Assembly (NCBI RefSeq): GCF_002887595.1
Contig: NZ_PEBU01000013.1
Coordinates: 96,497 to 160,496, forward strand
Source of the DNA: Bowmanella denitrificans
GTDB taxonomy: Bacteria > Pseudomonadota > Gammaproteobacteria > Enterobacterales > Alteromonadaceae
DNA length: 64,000 nt
Direction: 5' to 3'
This document shows positions 8,095 to 16,353 of the stretch, in pieces. The notes under the pieces are model-generated. The model saw only the letters and a program-made list of their open reading frames with translations. It searched no databases and was not told where the DNA came from. Within the stretch, counting starts at the first letter, position 1; each line of letters begins with the position of its first letter. The position numbers and the translations under genes are program-made.

Positions 8095-10140
8095 TTGACC
8101 ACTCTGCAACTCAGATTCGACGCTATTCAACAGGCCATCACCGATGCCGCAGTCGATGCCATTGTCATTATTGACGACCGGGGAATAGTGCGTTTTTTCT
8201 CGCCCTCGGCCGAGCGATTGTTCGGCTTTAACCGGGCAGAGGTGATCGGCAACAATATCAATATGCTGATGCCAGCCAAAGATGCCAAACTGCATGATGG
8301 CTATATCCAAAGTTATAAAAGCAGTGGCCGAGCCAAAGTGATTGGTATCGGCCGCGATGTGCAGGGGCGTCGCAAGGACGGCAGTACCTTCTCCATGCAT
8401 TTAAGTGTTGGCGAAGCACAAACAGAGCAAGGGCGGCTGTTTGTCGGAATTTGTCATGATCTCAGCGAATATAAGGCGCTGATGGAACAACTCAGCTCAG
8501 CAGAAAGACGCTACAAAGATATCGTTCAATATCAGCGAGAGTTTATTTGCAGGCTCACCAGCAGCTTCAGACTGAGTTTTGTCAACAATGCATTTTGCCA
8601 GCAACTGGGCTATCAGGAATCCGAAGTTATCGGCGTGTCGCTGGCTGAATTTATTCATGAAGATGACAGAAGCAAAGTCGACAGATTATTGCAGACGCTG
8701 CGCCATGAACGTGGTGAAGCAAGTCTGAGTGTTGCCAGTGCGGTGTTGGACAACATGGGCGGCACACACTTTATCGAATGGACCTTCAGAACTGTGCCAG
8801 CAAGCTCGGAGTTTCATCATGAAATACAAGTTATTGGCAATAATATTACCGAGCAGGTAAAAGCCAAACAACATGCTCGTTTTTTGGCTGAGTACGACAG
8901 CCTGACCGGCTTTTTTAACAAAGACGGGTTAATGCAGGCTTTTGCCAAAAGCCATGTTCCGCAGCGCCTGTATGCGGTTTTTTTCAGTGATTGCTACCGC
9001 TTCCGGTTGATTAACGAGAAATATGGTCAGGACGTTGGGGATTTGATGCTGATGGAAGCGGCTCAGCGCATTAAATCCGTGATGCCGGCTGATTGTCTGG
9101 CATGTCGCCCTGGGGCCGATGACTTTGTGCTGGTGCTGCCATTACGTGAGCAAGCAGATGCTTTGCTGCTCGCCGAGCAACTGCTGCAAAGCTTTGTTCA
9201 GCCCTATTATCTGGCCGGTGAGAAACTGGTGCCTTCAGCAGCCATTGGCATCAGTTTTTACCCCGATGGTGCAACAGAATTACCGCTGCTGATTCGTCAG
9301 GCCGAGTCCGCTATGTTTGAAGCTAAAGCCAGCAACCAAGCGATTAGAGTATTTCATCAGGACATTCACCAGCAACTGACACAACGGCTGGAAATAGAAC
9401 AGGGTATACGCCGGGCGCTGGATCAAAATCTGTTTGAAGTGGTGTTGCAAGCGAAATACAACCTGGAAGACATGCACCTGAATGGTTATGAAGCCCTGAT
9501 TCGCTGGCATGATCCGGAATTGGGCACTGTACCGCCCGACGTGTTTGTCGCCATTGCGGAGCGGGTCAACCTGGGAGAAGAGTTGGATCTGTGGGTGTTG
9601 TCCAATGTGTTGCAACAGATTGCCACTTGGCGTCAGGCCGGTTACCAGGTGAAACCCATTGCCGTGAATATTACTGCGGCGCACTTTTCGCAGCCGGAAC
9701 TCTTTAACCGGGTTGCTGAGATGGTCAGCCACCTGGATCTCAGCATGGACTGTATCGAACTGGAGATTACCGAAGGCGTGGCAATGGGGAATTCCCAGGT
9801 GATCCTGGACAATTTACAGGCGTTTAAAAACAAAGGAGTCAATATTGCCATTGACGATTTTGGCACCGGCTACTCGTCGCTGGCATATCTCAAAGACTTA
9901 CCAGTGCAACTGCTGAAAATTGACCGCGCATTTATTCAGGACATAGAGCATCCGAAAAATTTTGGCTTAGTGAACGCCATGATTGCCATGGCCGATGCAG
10001 TAGGTATGCAGGTGCTGGCCGAGGGCATAGAAACCGAGCGGCAACGGGACATTCTGCTAAAAATGGGCTGTGACCTGGGGCAGGGTTACCTGTTTGCCAG
10101 GCCTGTCAGTTATGCCGAAATTGAAAAGGGCTGGATTTGA
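8095..10140 (+). CDS. PAS-PAS-GGDEF(degenerate)-EAL protein, probable c-di-GMP phosphodiesterase with haem-type PAS
   Basis: A 681-residue cytoplasmic protein with no TM segment. PAS1 (about 14-125) has the FixL-like signature: His67 and Arg87 (20 residues apart, in VIGIGR) align with the haem ligand His200 and Arg220 of B. japonicum FixL as I recall them. PAS2 spans about 135-255. The GGDEF domain has GADDF (340-344) instead of GGDEF, so cyclase activity is doubtful. The EAL domain keeps EALIR (Glu466), ELEITEG, DDFGTGYSS, LKIDRAF and AEGIET, so phosphodiesterase activity is likely. The start is TTG at 8095, with AGGAGG four bases upstream. A DOS-like O2 or redox sensor is my inference. A 7 bp hairpin (8007-8031) and CCTGAA/TTCAGG (7941-7957) lie in its leader. 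Confidence 0.85.
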   Translation: MTTLQLRFDAIQQAITDAAVDAIVIIDDRGIVRFFSPSAERLFGFNRAEVIGNNINMLMPAKDAKLHDGYIQSYKSSGRAKVIGIGRDVQGRRKDGSTFSMHLSVGEAQTEQGRLFVGICHDLSEYKALMEQLSSAERRYKDIVQYQREFICRLTSSFRLSFVNNAFCQQLGYQESEVIGVSLAEFIHEDDRSKVDRLLQTLRHERGEASLSVASAVLDNMGGTHFIEWTFRTVPASSEFHHEIQVIGNNITEQVKAKQHARFLAEYDSLTGFFNKDGLMQAFAKSHVPQRLYAVFFSDCYRFRLINEKYGQDVGDLMLMEAAQRIKSVMPADCLACRPGADDFVLVLPLREQADALLLAEQLLQSFVQPYYLAGEKLVPSAAIGISFYPDGATELPLLIRQAESAMFEAKASNQAIRVFHQDIHQQLTQRLEIEQGIRRALDQNLFEVVLQAKYNLEDMHLNGYEALIRWHDPELGTVPPDVFVAIAERVNLGEELDLWVLSNVLQQIATWRQAGYQVKPIAVNITAAHFSQPELFNRVAEMVSHLDLSMDCIELEITEGVAMGNSQVILDNLQAFKNKGVNIAIDDFGTGYSSLAYLKDLPVQLLKIDRAFIQDIEHPKNFGLVNAMIAMADAVGMQVLAEGIETERQRDILLKMGCDLGQGYLFARPVSYAEIEKGWI

Positions 10141-10171
10141 ACAAACTCCCTATTCAAAAAGTCGACAGGCT

Positions 10172-11071
10172 CTAAGGGATAACAAACAGCTCAGGGTTCA
10201 TCACTACCAGAATTTTGTAAGCTTCAACCCGGGCACTCAGCATGGCATTTTCCAATTCCGCCTCGGTCAGTTTCAAATTTCGCAGTATGTCTGCATTAAT
10301 GAGTCTGGCGTAACTATATTGGTCTTTGAAGATGGTCATTAACGCCAGTCTTACCGCCAGATAGACAATGGCTACGTCGGTCTGTTGCAGTGACAAATCC
10401 AGATTATGCTGGTTTGCTATTGGGGTGAACAATGTCGAGGGTAGATTCCAAAGCATCAGAATCTGTCCACTGCATTCGGCGTAGGTGAAACCCAACTGTT
10501 GTTGTTGCCAATCCCAGGGCAAAATATCTGCAGCGACGTCCTGGCACTGGCTGGCTAATTCGGGAGAACGGTTTGCCACTGCCAGTTCGCCAAAGTTGTG
10601 CAGCAGTCCCAGCAAAAAGAAGCGTTCTGCATCTTTCTGACCGGTTTCCTGGGCCAATTGTTTTGCAATCAGGCCGGCAAATACGGACTGCTGCCAGAAT
10701 CGTTCCAGGTCAATGGCATTATTTTCAAAATGTTTGAATGCACTGCGGGCGGTTTCTGTCATCACCAGGCTATACAGAGCTTTTCCGCCAATAACATTAA
10801 CCGCACGACTGATGGTACTGATCTCCGTGCTGAGATTATAAAGCGCGCTGTTAGCCAGCTTGAGCAGTTTACTGCTTAAGGACGGGTCCAGCGACACCAC
10901 TTCTGCGATATCACTGGCAGTGGAGCTGGGGTCTTCAAGAAGTTCTTTGATACGGGTGCAGGCGTCGGGCAGGGCAAAAGAATCCGTTACTGCCAGGGCG
11001 TAGTCTGTAGCTTGCATAAGAACATGTTTCCAATCAGATAGTTTGCCTGAATTCAGAATAGACGAAAGCAT
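10172..11071 (-). CDS. HDOD-domain signalling protein
   Basis: About 299 residues. An HDOD domain occupies most of the protein: LPDACTRIKELLEDPSS leads into DIAEVVSLDPSLSSKLLKLANSALYN and ISRAVNVIGGKAL. The usual HD residues are not conserved as a metal site, as is typical of HDOD. HDOD proteins are regulatory scaffolds in c-di-GMP and other signalling pathways. It has no output domain. It is divergent from the MHYT kinase gene (116-base shared upstream region) and convergent with the PAS-EAL gene, so it sits inside the signalling cluster. The ATG at 11071 is preferred over the TTG three bases earlier; no good Shine-Dalgarno is visible. Confidence 0.85.
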   Translation of the reverse strand: MLSSILNSGKLSDWKHVLMQATDYALAVTDSFALPDACTRIKELLEDPSSTASDIAEVVSLDPSLSSKLLKLANSALYNLSTEISTISRAVNVIGGKALYSLVMTETARSAFKHFENNAIDLERFWQQSVFAGLIAKQLAQETGQKDAERFFLLGLLHNFGELAVANRSPELASQCQDVAADILPWDWQQQQLGFTYAECSGQILMLWNLPSTLFTPIANQHNLDLSLQQTDVAIVYLAVRLALMTIFKDQYSYARLINADILRNLKLTEAELENAMLSARVEAYKILVVMNPELFVIP

Positions 11072-11190
11072 CAAAGTTTAAACTGTGATTGGCAGAATTT
11101 CGTCCGGTATTCATCCCACTGGCACCAAACCTTGCTTGCCAGATTGACTTGGGTGCGTATGATTTGCAGTAACACGGGTTACGAGATGTC

Positions 11191-14100
11191 ATGCAATTGG
11201 ACTGGCTGAAGCAAATTTTTACCTATCCCTCAGACAATCTGCTGCTGTATGGCACTTACGATATCTGGTTGGTGTTGCTATCTATTCTGGTGGCGGTGTT
11301 CTCTTCCACTATGGCGATGCAGATGGCTGGTCAGGCAGCGCAGGCAAGCTCGCGACGTGCTTTGGTATTGCTGGTAGGCAGTCTGGCGCTGGGCACCGGT
11401 GTGTGGTCGATGCACTTTATCGGTATGCTGGCCTTTGACCTTTGCACGCAAGTGGATTACGCCACCGATCTGACGCTATTTTCTATGCTGCCCAGTATTG
11501 GCGCGTCGTGGGTAGCATTGTCCCTTATTGGTCGGCGACAGGTCAGTATTGGACAACTTAGCCTTGGCGCTGTGCTGATGGGGGCTGGTATCGGCACGAT
11601 GCATTATGTCGGTATGGCGGCCATGCAGATGGCACCAGCACTAAGATACGATCTCTGGCTGTTTGCCCTGTCTATCCTTGTCGCGGTCTTGCTGGCCTGG
11701 CTGTCTTTGTGGGTACGTTTTGGTATTAAGGCCTTAAAGGCTGGCAAGCTTTCTTCCTTAACGCTGAACCTGGCTGGGGGCACAGTGATGGGGCTGGCCA
11801 TTTGTGGAATGCATTATACCGGAATGGCCGCAGCGCGTTTTGTTCCGCCAACCGATATGCAAAATACCGCGCAAACTCACCAATCCGAAGTTCTGGCACT
11901 GGGTATCGCGATTATGACAGTGCTGATAACAACCTTGGTGGTGATTGCCAACCTGTTGTTTAAGTATCGGGATATCAGTCAGGTGGCCAGACGCAATGAA
12001 ACGCGTTTGCAGGCCATGATGGACACCGCTGTGGATGGTGTGGTTACCATCAGTGCCGACGGAAAATTAATGGGATTAAATCAGGCGGCAGAGCGCATCT
12101 TTGGTTGGCAGGCAACAGAAGTCCTGGGCAAAAATGTCAGCATGTTAATGCCCGAGCCTTTTCAAACTGAACACGATGATTATCTGACGCGTTATCTGCA
12201 AACCGGTGTGGCGAAGATTATCGGCACCGGTCGCGATGTACAGGCATTACACAAAAGTGGCTGGCATGTGCCGGTGCGACTGGCCATCGGCCATGCCAGA
12301 TTGCCTGATGAGGATGTGTTTGTTGCCTTTGTCACTGATATAAGTCAGCGCCTCAAGATGGAAAAGGCGCTTAAAGAAAATGAGGCCAAATACCGTTCAC
12401 TCATCAGCAATATTCCAGGGGCTGCATACCGATGCCAGCCCAGCACCGACTTTCCCATGCTGTTTATCAGTGAAGCCGTGGAACAGATAACCGGCTACCC
12501 GGCCAGTGACTTTATGTTGCCTGAGCCAAATCGCTATTTTGCTGAGCTGTTTCATCCAGAAGATCGCGACAGGTTGTTGGAAATGGCCGCGTATCAAAGC
12601 CATTTCTGTGTTGAATACCGTATTATCGATAAGTTTGGCAACATCCGTTGGATCCTGGATAACGGTGGTGCCGTGCGGGACGAACAAGGGGAAGTACTGT
12701 GGCTTGACGGCTTTTTGATGGATATCAGCAGCCGTAAGCAAATGGAACAGGAATTGGTGCTTGCCAAAGAGCGTGCCGAGCAGGCTGCGGCGGCACGTTC
12801 CGCCTTTCTGGCCAACATGAGCCACGAAATTCGTACTCCGATGAATGCCATTATTGGCTTTAGTGAAGTGCTGATGAATAGCAAACTGGAGCAGGACCAG
12901 CGCAAACATCTGTTGACGATTAACCAGTCGGCACGTTCGTTACTGCATTTGCTGAACGATATCCTCGATAGCGCCAAGCTTGAAAAAGGCAAACTTGAGC
13001 TGGAGTGGCGGGACTTTTCACTGACCGAATTAATGGATGAGGTGGTATCCACACTCTGGTTACAGGCGCGTAAAAAAGGACTGGAACTGGCACTGCACCT
13101 GGAACCCGGCCTTAGCGAATTTTATCGCGGGGCGCCGGATAGAATACGCCAGGTACTGACCAATCTGGTTGGCAATGCGATTAAGTTCACCGAACAGGGG
13201 ATTGTCAGGGTGGAAGTGCGTCAGACGCAAGAAGACCTAATCCAATTCTGCATCGAAGATACCGGCATGGGCATAGATGCAGAGCGTCTGGAGCGTATTT
13301 TTGACCCCTTTACTCAGGCTGATGCGTCGATGAGCCGGCGATTTGGTGGCACGGGACTGGGCACGACTATCAGCAAACAACTGGTGGAGTTGATGGGCGG
13401 ACGTATCTGGGCCAGCAGTGAACCAGGCCGTGGCAGCGAATTTTGCTTTCATTTGCCGCTAAAGCCTGGTCAGCCAGTACTCAGCACTGACAAAAACAGC
13501 TACCTGCAGTTACCAAAGTTAAGGATATTGGTGGCCGATGATATTCAGCAAAACCAGGATCTGCTGGCGCTGTTATTGGGCAATGCAGGCCATCAGGTTG
13601 ACTTGGCTGGCAACGGATTAGAGGCCGTTGATAGGGTTAAGCAGCAAGCTTTCGATCTGGTATTGATGGATATTCAAATGCCCGAGCTTGATGGCCTGGC
13701 CGCGACAAAGGCGATTCGGGAATGGGAGCGGCTGCAGGGCAGGGACAAGTTACCTGTTATAGCCCTGACGGCCAGTGTGCTGGAAGAAGACAAGCAGGCT
13801 GCCAGGGAAGCAGGCATGCAGGGATTTGCCAGTAAACCTGTAGATATGCCGGTGTTGATACAGGAAATTGCCAGGGTGCTGGAACTGGATGTTGCGTTGC
13901 CGCAAACCGAAGTTTTAGCCCAGGTTTTACCAGCACAAGGGGTAAATCTGGATAAGGCGCTGCAACTGTGGGGCACCGAACCCGTTTACTGTAAAGAGCT
14001 GCAACGGTTCCTTGAACGTTATGAGCAAGTACCCGAATTAATGCAGCAACTTGTGCAAAAAGGCGATTACACCGCGTTGGCGGAGCGAGCTCATTCGCTT

Positions 14101-14517
14101 AAAGGCCTGTGTGGCAACCTCGCCTTGATACAACTGGCAGACCTGTTCAGTCAGGTGGAACGAGGTGCCCGACAGACACAGGATCTGCAGTGGCAGCCTT
14201 TGTATACTGACCTTCGTGACGGTATTGCCGGTGTGGCATCCTGGCTGGGGGAACGGCAATCCAACCCAGAGGATCAGTCAGCGTCTGTTGCCAAAGCGGA
14301 TAGCCATGCCTGTATGGCACTGTTAGTGCGGCTGCAAACAGCTGCCCAAGCCAATGAGCTGGATGATGAGGCGCTGGAGCTGTTATCCGGGTATTGTGCC
14401 AATATGGCGGATCAGGATCTTGATGCCATTGTTGATGCCTTCAATGATTTTGATTTTGCTGTCGCCAACAACTTGCTGGAGCAGCTAATGGCAACCTTAA
14501 GCAAGGAGTCCAAATGA
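11191..14517 (+). CDS. MHYT-PAS-PAS hybrid histidine kinase with receiver and HPt
   Basis: An 1108-residue membrane hybrid kinase. An MHYT sensor of about seven TM helices (about 15-260) has MHFIGM, MHYVGM and MHYTGM repeats; MHYT domains are proposed to bind copper or sense O2, CO or NO. PAS1 (about 269-390) has FixL-type residues His328, Arg334 and Arg348 (IIGTGR). PAS2 spans about 395-520. Then come HisKA (NMSHEIRTPMN), HATPase (NLVGNAIKF, DTGMGID, GGTGLGTTI), a receiver with LVADD, LMDIQMP and the lysine in SKPVD, and an HPt with HSLKGLCGNL. It overlaps the REC-HD-GYP gene by four bases (ATGA), so the two form one signalling operon. A gas or redox sensor is inferred. Confidence 0.9.
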   Translation: MQLDWLKQIFTYPSDNLLLYGTYDIWLVLLSILVAVFSSTMAMQMAGQAAQASSRRALVLLVGSLALGTGVWSMHFIGMLAFDLCTQVDYATDLTLFSMLPSIGASWVALSLIGRRQVSIGQLSLGAVLMGAGIGTMHYVGMAAMQMAPALRYDLWLFALSILVAVLLAWLSLWVRFGIKALKAGKLSSLTLNLAGGTVMGLAICGMHYTGMAAARFVPPTDMQNTAQTHQSEVLALGIAIMTVLITTLVVIANLLFKYRDISQVARRNETRLQAMMDTAVDGVVTISADGKLMGLNQAAERIFGWQATEVLGKNVSMLMPEPFQTEHDDYLTRYLQTGVAKIIGTGRDVQALHKSGWHVPVRLAIGHARLPDEDVFVAFVTDISQRLKMEKALKENEAKYRSLISNIPGAAYRCQPSTDFPMLFISEAVEQITGYPASDFMLPEPNRYFAELFHPEDRDRLLEMAAYQSHFCVEYRIIDKFGNIRWILDNGGAVRDEQGEVLWLDGFLMDISSRKQMEQELVLAKERAEQAAAARSAFLANMSHEIRTPMNAIIGFSEVLMNSKLEQDQRKHLLTINQSARSLLHLLNDILDSAKLEKGKLELEWRDFSLTELMDEVVSTLWLQARKKGLELALHLEPGLSEFYRGAPDRIRQVLTNLVGNAIKFTEQGIVRVEVRQTQEDLIQFCIEDTGMGIDAERLERIFDPFTQADASMSRRFGGTGLGTTISKQLVELMGGRIWASSEPGRGSEFCFHLPLKPGQPVLSTDKNSYLQLPKLRILVADDIQQNQDLLALLLGNAGHQVDLAGNGLEAVDRVKQQAFDLVLMDIQMPELDGLAATKAIREWERLQGRDKLPVIALTASVLEEDKQAAREAGMQGFASKPVDMPVLIQEIARVLELDVALPQTEVLAQVLPAQGVNLDKALQLWGTEPVYCKELQRFLERYEQVPELMQQLVQKGDYTALAERAHSLKGLCGNLALIQLADLFSQVERGARQTQDLQWQPLYTDLRDGIAGVASWLGERQSNPEDQSASVAKADSHACMALLVRLQTAAQANELDDEALELLSGYCANMADQDLDAIVDAFNDFDFAVANNLLEQLMATLSKESK

Positions 14518-15503
14518 ATGCGACAGATAAAGCCAGTGTTTTGCTGGTGGATGATGAACCAGCCAACCTCAAAGTGCTTAAGTTGGTATTGCAGGAACAA
14601 TATCGGTTGATTTTTGCCAAATCCGGTGAAGAAGCCCTGACCATCGCCAGGCGAGAGTTTCCGGACCTTATTTTACTGGATGTGATGATGCCAGGTATGA
14701 CCGGCTTTGAGGTATGCCAGCAGCTTAAATCTGACCACAGCCTGAAACGCATTCCGGTGATTTTTGTCACCGCTCTGAAAGAGGAAGTGGATGAAACCAG
14801 AGGGTTTGAACTGGGCGCGGTGGATTACATTACCAAACCTGTGACCCCCGCGGTGGTCAGGGCCAGGGTCAAAACCCATTTATCTTTGGTACAAGCTGAT
14901 GAAGTAAAGCGAAGTCGTTTGCAGGTGATTCAGCGCTTGGGGCGTGCCGCTGAATATAAAGACAATGAAACAGGTACCCATGTATTGCGCATGAGTCACT
15001 ATGCTAAAACCATTGCCCTGGCGTACGGCTTTAGCCAACCTCATGCTGACGAGCTGTTACATGCGGCGCCGATGCATGATATTGGCAAAATTGGCATTCC
15101 CGACAGAATCCTGCTTAAACCGGGCAAGCTGACCAAAGAAGAATACGCAGAGATGCAGAACCATCCGCAAATCGGTGCGGAAATCCTTGGTGATTGTGAT
15201 TCAAGCCTGTTAAAGCTGGCACGTATTGTCGCGCTGTACCATCATGAAAAGTGGGATGGTAGTGGTTACCCTCACGGATTACAAGGTGATGCTATTCCCA
15301 TTGAAGCCAGAATTGTGGCACTGGCTGATGTGTTTGACGCACTGACCAGCAAAAGGCCCTATAAGGAAGCCTGGCCGGTTGAAGAGGCGCTTGAGTATAT
15401 TCGTGAGCAGCAAGGCAAGCATTTCGATCCCGCGCTGGTGCCCTTGCTTGAGCAGGAACTGGACGAAATCCTGCAGATCAAGTCCCGTTGGGTTGATAAC
15501 TAA
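14514..15503 (+). CDS. Response regulator with HD-GYP c-di-GMP phosphodiesterase domain
   Basis: A 329-residue cytoplasmic protein. The receiver (about 8-125) has LVDDEP, the phosphoacceptor in LLDVMMP, a T in VTALKE and the lysine in ITKPVTP. The HD-GYP domain (about 145-320) keeps HDIGKIGIPD (His188-Asp189), the PGKLT segment, and HHEKWDGSGYP, so the metal site and GYP motif are intact. It probably hydrolyses c-di-GMP to GMP when phosphorylated by the hybrid kinase just upstream, whose stop overlaps this ATG. Relatives include RpfG-like regulators of biofilm dispersal and motility. A near-perfect hairpin follows the gene. Confidence 0.92.
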   Translation: MNATDKASVLLVDDEPANLKVLKLVLQEQYRLIFAKSGEEALTIARREFPDLILLDVMMPGMTGFEVCQQLKSDHSLKRIPVIFVTALKEEVDETRGFELGAVDYITKPVTPAVVRARVKTHLSLVQADEVKRSRLQVIQRLGRAAEYKDNETGTHVLRMSHYAKTIALAYGFSQPHADELLHAAPMHDIGKIGIPDRILLKPGKLTKEEYAEMQNHPQIGAEILGDCDSSLLKLARIVALYHHEKWDGSGYPHGLQGDAIPIEARIVALADVFDALTSKRPYKEAWPVEEALEYIREQQGKHFDPALVPLLEQELDEILQIKSRWVDN

Positions 15504-15558
15504 CGCGTAAAGCAGCGCACCCTTGTCACCTGTCTGCACCCCTTCGCTATGCCATCAG

Positions 15559-15585
15559 CTACCGTCAGCTATTGGCTGATGGTAG
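15559..15585 (+). terminator. Hairpin after REC-HD-GYP gene
   Basis: CTACCGTCAGC, a five-base loop, then GCTGATGGTAG forms an 11 bp stem with one mismatch, about 55 bases after the stop. CCATCAGC at 15552-15559 offers an alternative arm. TTAATCTATTCTCTTG follows, so termination is plausible but not strong. The rest of 15504-15825 has only a CATCAC/GTGATG inverted repeat (15722-15738) upstream of the PagL-like gene, possibly an operator. Confidence 0.5.
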
Positions 15586-15825
15586 TTAATCTATTCTCTT
15601 GCTTGTTACGCTTGTCCACTGCCCATCACATTAAGGTAAGGCCGGGTCATTCAATTAAATAGAATGATTTTGCCAAAAAAATCCCATATTCATCTCTTTC
15701 ATTGACGGTTACTCTCACTCGCATCACTAGTGGTGATGATAAAAATATTTATTCATTTGATTATTGAATATTTAAAGGTCGTCACCATTATCCAGTAAAC
15801 ATTCATTTTAGTGATGCTATTTGCT

Positions 15826-16353
15826 ATGAAGTATTTGGTGTTTTTATTTTTTTGCTTGACGTTAACCTTGTCATCCGCCACTCAGGCAAGGCAAGGCGCA
15901 GCACTGGACCTGCTTTTGGGAGAGGGCGATTTAACTGGCCTGCGCTTGGCATATCGGCCCTACCAGGGGCACTTAAGCAAAGTGCAGTGGTTAGGCGATG
16001 TGGAAGTGTATTTCGAATTCAGCCTGAACTTTTGGGAATACGGTGCGCAAAACCGTCATGAGACTAATTTGGCGCTGGCTTTGTCGCCCGTTATCAGCCA
16101 GCAGTTTGCGACCCTTTATGGTTATCCGCTGAAGTGGGAATTTGGTATTGGTGTATCCCTTGTGGATGACACACGTTTTGCTGGCAAAGATATCGGCTCC
16201 CATTATCAGTTTGAGGACAGATTGGGGCTGGTACTGCAAACCGACTCTCAACAATCTGTTGCATTGCGCTATATGCACTATTCCAATGGTGGGTTGAACG
16301 ATCATAATCCCGGCATGGACTTTCTTAACCTGTCCTATGCGCGCTGGTTCTGA
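15826..16353 (+). CDS. PagL-like lipid A 3-O-deacylase/acyloxyacyl hydrolase family protein
   Basis: A 175-residue outer-membrane protein of the PagL family. A signal peptide (MKYLVFLFFCLTLTLSS) is followed by about eight barrel strands. The family motif is YMHYSNGGLNDHNPG, with His151 and Ser153 as in the catalytic pair of Pseudomonas PagL. By my alignment, the position of PagL Glu140 holds Asp165 here. PagL removes the 3-O acyl chain of lipid A. ATG15826 gives the best signal peptide, but upstream GTG15811 and ATG15814 are possible; no clear Shine-Dalgarno is visible. Its last 19 bases overlap the 3' end of the convergent 7TM-GAF-EAL gene. Confidence 0.8.
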   Translation: MKYLVFLFFCLTLTLSSATQARQGAALDLLLGEGDLTGLRLAYRPYQGHLSKVQWLGDVEVYFEFSLNFWEYGAQNRHETNLALALSPVISQQFATLYGYPLKWEFGIGVSLVDDTRFAGKDIGSHYQFEDRLGLVLQTDSQQSVALRYMHYSNGGLNDHNPGMDFLNLSYARWF

